From the NCBI GenBank assembly GCA_036752345.1, contig DAIOSV010000016.1, positions 1 to 39,139 on the forward strand: a DNA stretch of 39,139 nt, given 5' to 3'. Made by a program: the position numbers and the translations under genes. The notes under the pieces are model-generated. The model was not told the DNA's origin. It made no database searches and saw only the letters and a list, made by a program, of their open reading frames with translations. Every line of letters begins with the position of its first letter. The stretch's first letter is position 1. Source of the stretch: UBA1715 sp036752345. Its GTDB lineage: Bacteria > Bacteroidota > Bacteroidia > Bacteroidales > UBA1715. Of the stretch, positions 1-8,159 are shown one piece after another.

Positions 1-1
1 C

Positions 2-1069
2 ATGATGAAGAATGAGAACCAACATTATTGGAAAACATATCAAAAAGAGATAGCTTCTGATAATTTCTACTATGCGCGTAGTTGTATAAGACAGAATTTT
101 TTCCCAGGTTCGGAAGAAACCTTTCTGAAAATAGTACGCGATATACTAGGGAAAAACATATATGACGACCCGCACCAAACTACATGTACAGGCATTGCCT
201 ATCATTCCGATATTGTTCCTCTTGAAACAACGATGACTGTCGCTGCCCGTCAATTTTCTCTTATGAATGAAGCGAAGTATAAAAATTTTATACCTTCGTG
301 CGTTACCTCTTTTGGTATTTATACCGAAATGATAGATACATGGACCCATTTTCCGGAAACTCTTGAAAATACGAAAAGACAATTATACGCAGCAACAGGT
401 AGAAACTTTACCTTACCCGAAAATCTTGTCCACACAAGCGATATAATCTACAAATACAAAGACGAGATTGCCAATATTGCCAAATACAGATTAATCAACA
501 AAGAAACGCTTCAACCATTGAAAGTTGTTGAACATGTTGGGTGCCATTATGCGAAAATATTTCCCAACAAAGGAGTTGGCGGAGCTGAATTTCCTCAAGT
601 ATTGTTGGGCATGATAGAAGCTTGGGGAGGTGACGTTGTCGATTACCCGGAACGCCGCCACTGTTGCGGATTTGGATTCAGAAACTATCTTATTAAAGAA
701 AACAGAGGATATCCATTATCCAACACCAAGAAAAAATTTGATTCTATGGAACCTTTCAAACCAGACTTTATTGTCACTAATTGTCCCGGTTGTACTTTTT
801 TTCTTGACCGTTGGCAATATGTAATTGCCGAAATGGAAGGAAAAACATACGGAGAAAACGGCTATGGCATACCCGTATTGACGTATGAGGAAATGGCTGG
901 CTTGGTACTAGGTCTTAACCCTTGGGAAATGGGAATGCAAATACATCAAGTAAGCGTAGAACCATTGCTAGATAAAATAGGAATCCAATACAACCGTGAT
1001 GAAAAATATTTAGGATATAACGATGAATATATAGGAAAACCACTGAACCCAAACGTACTGAAGGTGTAA
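2..1069 (+). CDS. HdrB-like (heterodisulfide reductase subunit B family) cysteine-rich protein
   Basis: 355 residues from the ATG at 2 (a second ATG follows at 5). The window begins one base earlier, so an upstream start cannot be excluded, but the length suits a whole protein. The C-terminal half has a complete CCG-type cluster motif: C181 (HVGCHYAK), C221-C222 (RRHCCGFGF) and C261/C264 (NCPGC). The N-terminal half has only three matching cysteines, C28, C62 and C100, with Thr after C62 and no CxxC, so that site is degenerate. CCG domains in HdrB hold a noncubane 4Fe-4S cluster and move electrons to disulfides or partner flavoproteins. No hdrA or hdrC lies downstream, so partners would have to be upstream of the window. 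The family call is firm; the redox partner and substrate are unknown. Confidence 0.8.
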   Translation: MMKNENQHYWKTYQKEIASDNFYYARSCIRQNFFPGSEETFLKIVRDILGKNIYDDPHQTTCTGIAYHSDIVPLETTMTVAARQFSLMNEAKYKNFIPSCVTSFGIYTEMIDTWTHFPETLENTKRQLYAATGRNFTLPENLVHTSDIIYKYKDEIANIAKYRLINKETLQPLKVVEHVGCHYAKIFPNKGVGGAEFPQVLLGMIEAWGGDVVDYPERRHCCGFGFRNYLIKENRGYPLSNTKKKFDSMEPFKPDFIVTNCPGCTFFLDRWQYVIAEMEGKTYGENGYGIPVLTYEEMAGLVLGLNPWEMGMQIHQVSVEPLLDKIGIQYNRDEKYLGYNDEYIGKPLNPNVLKV

Positions 1070-1155
1070 TTGGCGATTGGCAACTAGCAGTTAGTGGTTG
1101 GCAATTTTGCCAAAGGCCAACAACCAACCGCCATACACTAACCGATTAACCAATT
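1068..1155. repeat. Nested imperfect inverted repeat in the hdrB-thrS spacer
   Basis: This lies in the roughly 210-base spacer between the first gene and thrS. Outer arms AATTGG (1068-1073) and CCAATT (1150-1155) match perfectly. Inside them TTAGTG (1091-1096) pairs with CACTAA (1136-1141), and at the centre TTGGCAA (1098-1104) pairs with TTGCCAA (1107-1113) across a TT loop. The left arm is built of TTGG/TTAG-type words and the right arm of their complements. There is no T-run, so it is not a standard intrinsic terminator. It may be a degenerate intergenic repeat or an RNA hairpin at the end of the upstream transcript. Confidence 0.5.
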
Positions 1156-1246
1156 CACCATAACTCATAACTACTAACAATCGGCCACGTAAAGAAATGA
1201 GCACGAATTTTTTAAGCTGTTTTTATCTATATTTCTAAATCTTTAC

Positions 1247-1254
1247 TAATTTTG
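1247..1254 (+). promoter_or_regulatory. Bacteroidota -7 element for thrS
   Basis: TAATTTTG matches the Bacteroidota -7 consensus TAnnTTTG exactly and ends 24 bases before the thrS ATG at 1279. No good -33 TTTG is visible at the expected distance. It overlaps a possible in-frame TTG start at 1252, which argues for the ATG at 1279 as the true start. Confidence 0.5.
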
Positions 1255-1278
1255 TGGCAACGAAATTTATATACTATA

Positions 1279-3045
1279 ATGATTACAATAACATTTCCCG
1301 ACGGGAGCAGAAAAGAATACGAAAAAGGGGTAACCCCACTCGAAATAGCACAGAGTTTGAGTGCACAATTAGCAAGAGAAATTTTAGTTGCAACAGTCAA
1401 TGGTTCTGCATGGGATTTGACCCGTCAAATAGAAGAAGACGCTACCATAGAACTTCATAAATTTGAATCAGAAGAAGGAAAACATGCATTTTGGCATTCA
1501 TCTGCTCACTTGTTGGCAGAAGCATTGCAAGCAATGTATCCGGGCATAAAATTCGGTATCGGTCCTGCTATTGAAAACGGTTTCTACTACGACGTAGACC
1601 TTGGCGAAACCGTACTTTCCGAAAAAGATTTGACTGCCATTGAAAACAAAATGTTGGAGCTTGCTCGCAACAAAGAATCATACGTACGTAAAGACGTTTG
1701 CAAAGCTGATGCTTTGAAACACTTTGGCGACAAAGGCGAACAATATAAAGTAGAACTTATCAACGACTTGGAAGATGGTTCTATTACCTACTACACCCAA
1801 GGAGATTTCACCGACTTGTGTAGAGGCCCACACTTGCCAAACACTGAGCCTATCAAGGCTGTAAAGCTTACCAACATAGCAGGTGCTTACTGGCGTGGTG
1901 ACGAAAAACGCAAACAATTGACCAGAATATATGGTATAACCTACCCTAAAAAGAAAATGCTTGATGAATACCTTGAATTATTGGAACAAGCAAAACTTCG
2001 CGATCACCGCAAGGTAGGAAAAGAGATGGAATTGTTCATGTTCTCCGACTTAGTTGGTAAAGGTCTTCCTATTTGGTTGCCAAAGGGTACTGCCCTCAGA
2101 CTTCGTTTGGAAGAAGCATTGAAGAAAATTCAAAAACGCTTTGGATACCTACAAGTAATTACTCCACACATTGGTAACAAACAATTGTATGTAACATCAG
2201 GACACTGGGACCACTACGGCAAAGACAGTTTCCAACCAATAACTACCCCTGAAGAAGGAGAGGTTTATTTGTTGAAACCAATGAACTGCCCTCACCACTG
2301 TATGATNNNNNNNNNNNNNNNNNNNNNNNNNNNNNNNNNNNNNNNNNNNNNNNNNNNNNNNNNNNNNNNNNNNNNNNNNNNNNNNNNNNNNNNNNNNNNN
2401 NNNNNNAGCGACGAGAATTGGGAAAAAGCAGAACAAGCAATTATAGAAGCTGCTGCCGAAAAAGGATTGAATACCATTATAGAATATGGCGAAGCTGCAT
2501 TCTACGGACCTAAACTTGACTTTATGGTACGCGATGCAATTGGTCGTAGATGGCAATTAGGAACAATCCAAGTTGACTACAACTTACCAGAACGCTTTGA
2601 GTTGGAATACATTGGTACTGACGACAAACGATATCGTCCGGTAATGATACACCGTGCACCATTTGGTTCAATGGAACGATTTGTTGCGGTACTTATAGAA
2701 CACACCGGCGGTAAATTCCCATTGTGGCTTACTCCTGACCAAGCAGTAATCATTCCGGTGAGTGAAAAATATAACGAATATGCGAAAAATGTTTTGAATT
2801 TGTTAAATAATTCCGATATTCGCACGCTCATTGACGACAGGAATGAGAAGGTAGGTAAAAAGATACGTGACAACGAGATGAAACGCATTCCATACCTTAT
2901 TGTTGTTGGCGAGAACGAGCAAAATGAAGGAACATTGTCAGTCCGGAAACAAGGTGAAGGAAGCAATGGCGAAGTAATGAAAGTAGAAGATTTTGTAGCA
3001 AGAATCTCTAAAGAAGTTGCGGAACAAATGAATGAAATGAGATAG
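1279..3045 (+). CDS. thrS: Threonyl-tRNA synthetase, interrupted by an assembly gap
   Basis: Class II synthetase that charges tRNA-Thr in the cytoplasm. The start MITITFPDG opens the N-terminal TGS domain. The editing domain follows with HxxxH (HSSAHLLAEA) and the CRGPH motif. The catalytic core shows MNCPHHCM just before the gap, then the motif 3 region (MIHRAPFGSMERF), and a C-terminal anticodon-binding domain. The 100-N gap removes motif 2 and nearby active-site residues. ThrRS normally has about 94 residues between MNCPHHCM and SDENWEKA, about 280 bases, so the N run is a placeholder. With those restored the protein would be about 648 residues, normal for the family. It is first in the thrS-infC-rpmI-rplT group. 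Confidence 0.95.
   Translation: MITITFPDGSRKEYEKGVTPLEIAQSLSAQLAREILVATVNGSAWDLTRQIEEDATIELHKFESEEGKHAFWHSSAHLLAEALQAMYPGIKFGIGPAIENGFYYDVDLGETVLSEKDLTAIENKMLELARNKESYVRKDVCKADALKHFGDKGEQYKVELINDLEDGSITYYTQGDFTDLCRGPHLPNTEPIKAVKLTNIAGAYWRGDEKRKQLTRIYGITYPKKKMLDEYLELLEQAKLRDHRKVGKEMELFMFSDLVGKGLPIWLPKGTALRLRLEEALKKIQKRFGYLQVITPHIGNKQLYVTSGHWDHYGKDSFQPITTPEEGEVYLLKPMNCPHHCMXXXXXXXXXXXXXXXXXXXXXXXXXXXXXXXXXXSDENWEKAEQAIIEAAAEKGLNTIIEYGEAAFYGPKLDFMVRDAIGRRWQLGTIQVDYNLPERFELEYIGTDDKRYRPVMIHRAPFGSMERFVAVLIEHTGGKFPLWLTPDQAVIIPVSEKYNEYAKNVLNLLNNSDIRTLIDDRNEKVGKKIRDNEMKRIPYLIVVGENEQNEGTLSVRKQGEGSNGEVMKVEDFVARISKEVAEQMNEMR
2307..2406. other. Assembly gap (100 N) inside thrS
   Basis: A run of exactly 100 N, the usual scaffolder default. 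The reading frame is open and matches on both sides. The missing length must therefore be 3k+1 bases, and 280 bases (the family expectation) fits. Confidence 0.98.
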
Positions 3046-3073
3046 AACAGTATAAACAAGTAATAAAAAATAA

Positions 3074-3604
3074 ATGGCGGCTGACGAATTAGCAGATAGT
3101 TTTAAAATTAATCACAGTATTAGAGCACGCGAAGTGCGTTTGGTTGGAGACAATGTTCCACTAGGAGTATATTCCTTGTTTGATGCTCTAAAAATAGCTG
3201 ATCAACAAAACTTGGATTTGGTAGAAATATCGCCAAATGCCGTTCCTCCGGTTTGCAGAGTAATAGATTTCCAGAAGTTTCTTTACAACATGAAGAAGAA
3301 ACAAAAAGAAATCAAAGCAAATAGTACCAAGGTAACTTTAAAAGAAGTTCGTTTTGGACCGCAGACCGATGAGCACGATTATCAATTTAAGTTGAAACAT
3401 GCTCAGAAATTTATTGCAGAAGGCGCAAAAGTTAAAGCCTACGTATTCTTCAAAGGACGTTCAATATTGTACAAAGAACAAGGTACCGAAGTATTGACAC
3501 GTTTAATAAAAGACTTGGAAGACGTAGCACGCTTAGACCAAGAGCCAAAATTAGAAGGGAAGAGAATGTACATTCAATTTTCTCCCCTCCCGAAGAAAAA
3601 ATAA
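3074..3604 (+). CDS. infC: Translation initiation factor IF-3
   Basis: 176 residues with the two-domain IF-3 layout. The N-domain has the characteristic stretch INHSIRAREVRLVGDN and the segment ending VPPVCRVIDFQKFLY. A lysine-rich linker (KKKQKEIK) follows, then the C-domain with KEVRFGPQTDEHDYQFKLKH. IF-3 binds the 30S subunit, keeps 50S off and checks the initiator tRNA and start codon. It starts with ATG rather than the rare AUU used for autocontrol in E. coli. It lies 28 bases after thrS and 26 before rpmI, the conserved order for this operon. Confidence 0.97.
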   Translation: MAADELADSFKINHSIRAREVRLVGDNVPLGVYSLFDALKIADQQNLDLVEISPNAVPPVCRVIDFQKFLYNMKKKQKEIKANSTKVTLKEVRFGPQTDEHDYQFKLKHAQKFIAEGAKVKAYVFFKGRSILYKEQGTEVLTRLIKDLEDVARLDQEPKLEGKRMYIQFSPLPKKK

Positions 3605-3630
3605 TATGTTTAACTAAATAAGTGAATAAA

Positions 3631-3825
3631 ATGCCAAAGATGAAATCAAAATCCAGCGCAAAAAAACGTTTCACATTAACGGGCACTGGTAAAATCAAAC
3701 GCAAAAAAGCGTTTAAGAGTCACTTGTTAACAAAAAAAGAAACGAAGCAAAAAAGAAACCTTCGTTACTCTACTACCGTTAACAAAACAGATTTAAAGAG
3801 CGTTAAATCAATGCTCAGCCTATAA
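3631..3825 (+). CDS. rpmI: 50S ribosomal protein L35
   Basis: 64 residues and very basic, opening MPKMKSKSSAKKRF, the L35 hallmark, with the TGTGKIKRKKAFKSH segment. The ATG at 3631 gives the family N-terminus; an in-frame GTG nine bases upstream is less likely. It sits between infC and rplT as in most bacteria. Confidence 0.97.
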   Translation: MPKMKSKSSAKKRFTLTGTGKIKRKKAFKSHLLTKKETKQKRNLRYSTTVNKTDLKSVKSMLSL

Positions 3826-3904
3826 TTAATTATTATTGTGTAACAATGATTGAGCACCTAAGAACTATGAAATATATAGTCGCTAATCGTTAAAATCAAA
3901 AGAA

Positions 3905-4252
3905 ATGCCAAGATCAGTAAACAACGTTGCGTCAAGAGCACGCAGAAAGAAAATCTTAAACCAAACAAAAGGAAACTTTGGTGGAAGAAAAAACGTATAC
4001 ACCGTTGCTAAAAACACCTTAGAAAAAGGTTTAGTGTATGCCTACAGAGACAGAAAAGCTAAAAAGAGAAGTTTTAGAGCATTGTGGATTCAAAGAATCA
4101 ACGCAGGAGTTCGTCCTTTCGGAATGTCTTATTCACAATTTATTGGTGCTTTAGCTAAAGCTGACGTTACTATTAACCGTAAAGTTCTTGCTGACTTAGC
4201 AATGAACAATGCTGAAGCTTTTGAAGCCATAGTAAAAGTTGTAAAAAAATAA
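3905..4252 (+). CDS. rplT: 50S ribosomal protein L20
   Basis: 115 residues with the usual N-terminal start MPRSVNNVASRARRKKIL, a long basic helix, and the globular C-terminal part with WIQRINAGVRPFGMSYSQFI. L20 is a primary 23S rRNA-binding assembly protein. The 79-base spacer after rpmI shows no clear L20-binding pseudoknot, so autoregulation as in E. coli cannot be claimed. The strong hairpin terminator at 4273 ends the operon here. Confidence 0.97.
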   Translation: MPRSVNNVASRARRKKILNQTKGNFGGRKNVYTVAKNTLEKGLVYAYRDRKAKKRSFRALWIQRINAGVRPFGMSYSQFIGALAKADVTINRKVLADLAMNNAEAFEAIVKVVKK

Positions 4253-4272
4253 ATTAATATACTATTTATACG

Positions 4273-4305
4273 AAGGGAAGCCTTTACTGTGCTTCCCTTT
4301 TTTTT
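4273..4305 (+). terminator. Intrinsic terminator after rplT
   Basis: A perfect 9-bp stem, AAGGGAAGC (4273-4281) with GCTTCCCTT (4291-4299), a 9-base loop, and a run of eight T ending at 4305. It closes the thrS-infC-rpmI-rplT unit and leaves only 12 bases before dapB. Confidence 0.9.
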
Positions 4306-4317
4306 AAAGTTATTGTT

Positions 4318-5034
4318 ATGAAAATTGCACTTATCGGATACGGCAAAATGGGCAAAGAAATCGAAAAGATAGCCCTTGAACGTGGTCATTCGGTTGTTTT
4401 GACTATAGACATACACAACCACAACGAAATGACCCGTGAAAACCTTCAGAAAGCCGATGTAGCAATAGAGTTTACCACTCCAGCAACCGCATACAATAAT
4501 TACATAGATTGCTTTAATGCCGGAATACCTGTTGTTTCGGGATCAACCGGTTGGACTGATAAATATGACGAAATTGCTTCTCTCTGCAAAAAAACAGGAA
4601 ACACGTTCTTTTATTCATCTAATTACAGCCTTGGTGTCAATATCTTTTTTGAATTGAACAAAAAATTGGCTGCAATCATGAACAACTTTCCACAATATGA
4701 TGTTTGCGTAGAAGAAGCTCACCATAATCAAAAACTTGATGCACCGAGCGGAACGGCCATCACGATAGCAAAAGATATACTTTCCGAAATAGACAGAAAA
4801 AAAGACTGGCGTCTTAACGAATTCAAATCAACCGACGAACTACAAGTAGTGTCAAAACGGCTTGGAACGGTTCCCGGCACACACATAGTTGAATATGATT
4901 CAACCGACGATACCATTGAAATAAAACATTCAGCAAAGTCACGCCGTGGTTTAGCCTTTGGTGCGGTGCTTGCTGCAGAATTCGTTATTGGTAAAAAAGG
5001 CGTATTTGGAATGAAAGATTTATTAAACTTGTAA
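4318..5034 (+). CDS. dapB: 4-hydroxy-tetrahydrodipicolinate reductase
   Basis: 238 residues, slightly short for the family as is common in this phylum. The N-terminal Rossmann motif is GYGKMG (7-12). The diagnostic DapB signature runs over 132-147, EEAHHNQKLDAPSGTA, with catalytic H135/H136 and K139. The enzyme reduces the cyclic aldol intermediate in the diaminopimelate route to lysine and peptidoglycan. It starts 12 bases after the rplT terminator, and lepB follows 12 bases after its stop, so it probably heads a dapB-lepB-wbqC unit. No convincing -7 element fits in the short space before it. Confidence 0.96.
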   Translation: MKIALIGYGKMGKEIEKIALERGHSVVLTIDIHNHNEMTRENLQKADVAIEFTTPATAYNNYIDCFNAGIPVVSGSTGWTDKYDEIASLCKKTGNTFFYSSNYSLGVNIFFELNKKLAAIMNNFPQYDVCVEEAHHNQKLDAPSGTAITIAKDILSEIDRKKDWRLNEFKSTDELQVVSKRLGTVPGTHIVEYDSTDDTIEIKHSAKSRRGLAFGAVLAAEFVIGKKGVFGMKDLLNL

Positions 5035-5046
5035 ATCACCCTGGCT

Positions 5047-6471
5047 ATGAGAAAACTGCTGGATTTCATAAAAAATAAATGGTTCATATTTGCCATATGT
5101 GCAATATGCTGGATATTGTTTGTTATTTGGCTTGGAAATTATTGGTGGCTTCTTGGGTTAGGTGTCATTTTTGATATGTGCATCACGCAAAAAGTGCCTT
5201 GGGCTTTTTGGAAAATATACAAACCAAAATCGAAATTCGGCAATTGGTTGATGGGTTGGGTTGACGCTATTATCTTTGCAGTTATTGCAGCATCATTCAT
5301 ACGCATCTTCTTTTTTGAAGCATACACCATCCCTACCTCTTCAATGGAAGGTACTATGCTTGTGGGCGATTACCTCTTTGTAAGCAAATGCAATTATGGT
5401 CCACGAAAACCTATGACTCCTCTTTCATTCCCATTTGTGCATCATTCTATGCCATTTTCAAATGGAATGACAAAAGCATATTCCGAGATATGGAAACGCC
5501 CGTACGAACGTATGGCCGGATTTGACCACCTTAAAAATGATGATATCGTTGTGTTCAACTTCCCCGAAGGCGATACCGTTATATTGACTCGTCAGAGCCA
5601 AAGCTACTACCAAATAAAACGCGACTTTCTTGAAGAAGGCGAGGTGTACCCTATTTCTCAAAATGACTACAATAGGTTGAATCAGATTAAGATGCAACAT
5701 CAAAATCAAGACTATGAGAAATGCTTCTACGAATATTTCAAAGATTCAATTGTAGTGCGCCCTGTTGATAAACGTGAAAATTATATAAAACGCTGCGTTG
5801 CAATACCCGGCGATACATTGCAAATAAAAGGCGGCCGCGTATTTATTAACGGTACTCCACAAAAAAACATTCCTACCATGCAATTCCGCTACGATATAGA
5901 AACGTCGGCTCCATTGAAGCCTTCTATATTTGAGAAATTGAATGTGCGCGAATATGGCTACACCAAAAATGGCTACATCATGCTTTTGAATGATGAACAA
6001 GTAGCGAAACTCAAGACATACAAATCAGTACAGTCAATTGTAAAAGGAGAGTTTCCCGACGGCTTCCGTTATAGAGAGAACTTCCCGCACGATGTTCAAT
6101 ACGATTGGAACAAAGACTACTTTGGACCACTTGTAATACCTAAGGCTGGCGTAACGGTAGCTATTAACACCAAGACCTTGCCTTTGTATAAACGCATTAT
6201 CACACTCTACGAAGGAAACACCTTGCGTGTTGACGGAGAAACTATCTACATAAACAATACCGTAGCTACACAGTACACGTTCAAACAGAACTACTACTGG
6301 ATGATGGGTGACAACCGCGACAATTCGCAGGATTCACGTTTTTGGGGATTTGTACCCGAAGACCACATTGTAGGAAAAGCGGTGATGATTTGGTTTTCGT
6401 CAGAGCAAAGCAAATCTATTCCATCAAACATTCGTTGGAACAGAATGTTCAACATGATTCACAAAGACTAA
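5047..6471 (+). CDS. lepB: Signal peptidase I (S26 family)
   Basis: 474 residues, the long Bacteroidota form (E. coli LepB is 324). N-terminal hydrophobic segments lie near residues 12-45 and 73-90. The catalytic Ser is S99 in PTSSMEGTM and the general-base Lys is K248 in NYIKRCVAIPGD. Box E, GDNRDNSQDSRFWGFVP, lies near the C-terminus. About 150 residues separate the Ser and Lys boxes and roughly 150 more lie between the Lys box and box E, more than in E. coli. The enzyme removes signal peptides from exported proteins at the outer face of the inner membrane. Its stop overlaps the next start (TAATG). Confidence 0.95.
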   Translation: MRKLLDFIKNKWFIFAICAICWILFVIWLGNYWWLLGLGVIFDMCITQKVPWAFWKIYKPKSKFGNWLMGWVDAIIFAVIAASFIRIFFFEAYTIPTSSMEGTMLVGDYLFVSKCNYGPRKPMTPLSFPFVHHSMPFSNGMTKAYSEIWKRPYERMAGFDHLKNDDIVVFNFPEGDTVILTRQSQSYYQIKRDFLEEGEVYPISQNDYNRLNQIKMQHQNQDYEKCFYEYFKDSIVVRPVDKRENYIKRCVAIPGDTLQIKGGRVFINGTPQKNIPTMQFRYDIETSAPLKPSIFEKLNVREYGYTKNGYIMLLNDEQVAKLKTYKSVQSIVKGEFPDGFRYRENFPHDVQYDWNKDYFGPLVIPKAGVTVAINTKTLPLYKRIITLYEGNTLRVDGETIYINNTVATQYTFKQNYYWMMGDNRDNSQDSRFWGFVPEDHIVGKAVMIWFSSEQSKSIPSNIRWNRMFNMIHKD

Positions 6472-7076
6472 TGCTGCTAGCATCAGCATACATGCCTCCT
6501 ATTCAATATGTTGCTCTCCTTACCAAACAAGGTAACGCACGTATTGAAGCTATGGAGCACTATGTGAAACAGTCGTATCGGAATCGTGCTTGCATACTCT
6601 CGGCAAATGGGGTGTTGAACTTGATAGTGCCACTCGAGAAAGCCGACGGATGCAAAACGCTCATGAAAGATGTGCGCATAGCCTACAACGACCGCTGGAA
6701 TGCAGAACATTGGATAGCCATTACATCAGCATACAATTCGTCTCCTTTCTTTGAATTCTACGCTGACGACTTGCAACCCTTCTTCACAAAGAAATACTCG
6801 TTTCTCATTGACTACAATGCTGAAATACTCCAACGCATACTTTCGCTCATGGGCATTTCATGCAACTTATCGTTTACCGATGAATTTGCAAAGCCAAACA
6901 CCGTAGCTGAGGACTATCGGTATAGCATTTCGCCTAAAATCAACAATGCAAACGTCACGTTACCTGCCTACACTCAGGTATTTGAGAATAAGTTTGATTT
7001 TGTGCCCAATCTGAGTGTTTTAGACCTGCTGTGTAACGTTGGACCGGAATCTAAAGAGTATCTCAAACAGATTTAA
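6471..7076 (+). CDS. WbqC-family protein
   Basis: 201 residues from the ATG at 6471, which shares one base with the lepB stop (TAATG), implying translational coupling. The opening SAYMPPIQYVALL, the middle RACILSANGVLNLIVPL and the conserved WNAEHWIAITSAYNSSPFFEFY segment are typical of the WbqC-like family (PF08889). The family is linked to surface polysaccharide loci, but no biochemical role is established in this phylum. Its place directly after lepB is common in Bacteroidota. Reading further upstream in frame would run back into lepB, so I reject longer starts. Confidence 0.85.
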   Translation: MLLASAYMPPIQYVALLTKQGNARIEAMEHYVKQSYRNRACILSANGVLNLIVPLEKADGCKTLMKDVRIAYNDRWNAEHWIAITSAYNSSPFFEFYADDLQPFFTKKYSFLIDYNAEILQRILSLMGISCNLSFTDEFAKPNTVAEDYRYSISPKINNANVTLPAYTQVFENKFDFVPNLSVLDLLCNVGPESKEYLKQI

Positions 7077-7162
7077 TGCACATTGGGAATACCAACACAA
7101 ACGCATAGCATGTGTCCGTTGGATTCATGACACACCGTGAATTTGGGAAAATGCAGAAGGTA

Positions 7163-8155
7163 TTAGTAGATTCTATTAATCAACTCATTCATAAACAGAC
7201 GAAGCTCTGCTTTTTGAGCTTCAGGAATTGCGATGGCATCGACAATTGTTGATGCTTTTGAGAAATAGTCTTTGATTTGTTCTAGTGTTTTTTCTTTGAC
7301 TTGCGCTTTATTGTACAACGCCCTTACTTCATCAAATTTATCTTTTTCAGAAATAGTCGTTTCTGACACTAATTGCACTAATGTATTGCGGTCAGTGCCT
7401 TGCAAAGTGTTAAGAGCAGATATAAGCAAGCACGTTTTCTTGTTTTCGTTTATGTCACCGCCAATTCTTTTGCCAAAGGTAGCCTCATTGCCATAGGAAT
7501 CAAGCACATCGTCTTGCAATTGGAACGCAATACCTATATTTCGTCCCACCTCATAGAGTCTATCGGCATCAGCAGCTGATGCACCGCCAACAATAGCACC
7601 GGCTTTAAGGCACGCAGCCAAAAGGACTGACGTCTTTAATTCTATCATTTTGATATATGCAGGCATGGTAACCTCAGGACTTTGCACATTTGCATGTTCT
7701 AAGTCAATATCATACTGTTGCCCTTCGCAAACTTCTAAGGCGGTAGTATTTAAGAGGTTGAATAATTTAGGCATATACTCGCCCGACTCTTCAAAAAAGC
7801 GGTATGCCATAATCATCACAGCATCGCCCGAAAGTATGGCAGTATTCTCATTCCATTTTAGGTGAACGGTAGGTTTGCCACGACGAATAGAAGCCTTGTC
7901 CATAATATCGTCGTGAATAAGGGTGAAATTATGAAATGTTTCAAATGCTATAGCAACCGGAATAGCCTGCATGTACGAATTTGAGAACATTTTAGAGGCC
8001 ATCAATACCGACGATGCGCGAACACGTTTACCGCCATTTTGCAATATGTATTTACAAGGAGCATACAACCCTGCCGGTTCTTGAAATTCGCGACGATTGA
8101 TACGTTCTTCAATAGCTTGGTTAATGACGTCTTGATAGCCTTCTATACTTTTCAT
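7163..8155 (-). CDS. Polyprenyl diphosphate synthase (short-chain trans-prenyltransferase)
   Basis: 330 residues. The first Asp-rich motif is HDDIMD (81-86) and the second is QDDVLD (214-219). Both bind Mg-diphosphate in the IspA/IspB family, and GGKRVRA (41-47) binds the isopentenyl substrate. F77, the fifth residue before the first Asp motif, is aromatic. In archaeal-type synthases such a residue caps the product at about C20, so a C15-C20 product is my inference; a longer quinone side chain cannot be ruled out from sequence alone. It starts four bases after the epimerase stop, so the two are probably co-transcribed. Confidence 0.88.
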   Translation of the reverse strand: MKSIEGYQDVINQAIEERINRREFQEPAGLYAPCKYILQNGGKRVRASSVLMASKMFSNSYMQAIPVAIAFETFHNFTLIHDDIMDKASIRRGKPTVHLKWNENTAILSGDAVMIMAYRFFEESGEYMPKLFNLLNTTALEVCEGQQYDIDLEHANVQSPEVTMPAYIKMIELKTSVLLAACLKAGAIVGGASAADADRLYEVGRNIGIAFQLQDDVLDSYGNEATFGKRIGGDINENKKTCLLISALNTLQGTDRNTLVQLVSETTISEKDKFDEVRALYNKAQVKEKTLEQIKDYFSKASTIVDAIAIPEAQKAELRLFMNELINRIY

Positions 8156-8159
8156 GCCG

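Noticed and set aside
1252..1278. Upstream TTG start adding nine residues to thrS
   Set aside because: It overlaps the exact -7 element TAATTTTG and the extra residues are not part of the ThrRS N-terminus.
3832..3847. ATTGT-GTA-ACAAT hairpin between rpmI and rplT as an L20 autoregulatory site
   Set aside because: Five base pairs in AT-rich DNA with no pseudoknot partner visible.
7111..7134. Inverted repeat TGTGTC/GACACA between wbqC and the polyprenyl synthase gene
   Set aside because: Only six base pairs with a 12-base loop and no T-run on either side; not convincing as a terminator.
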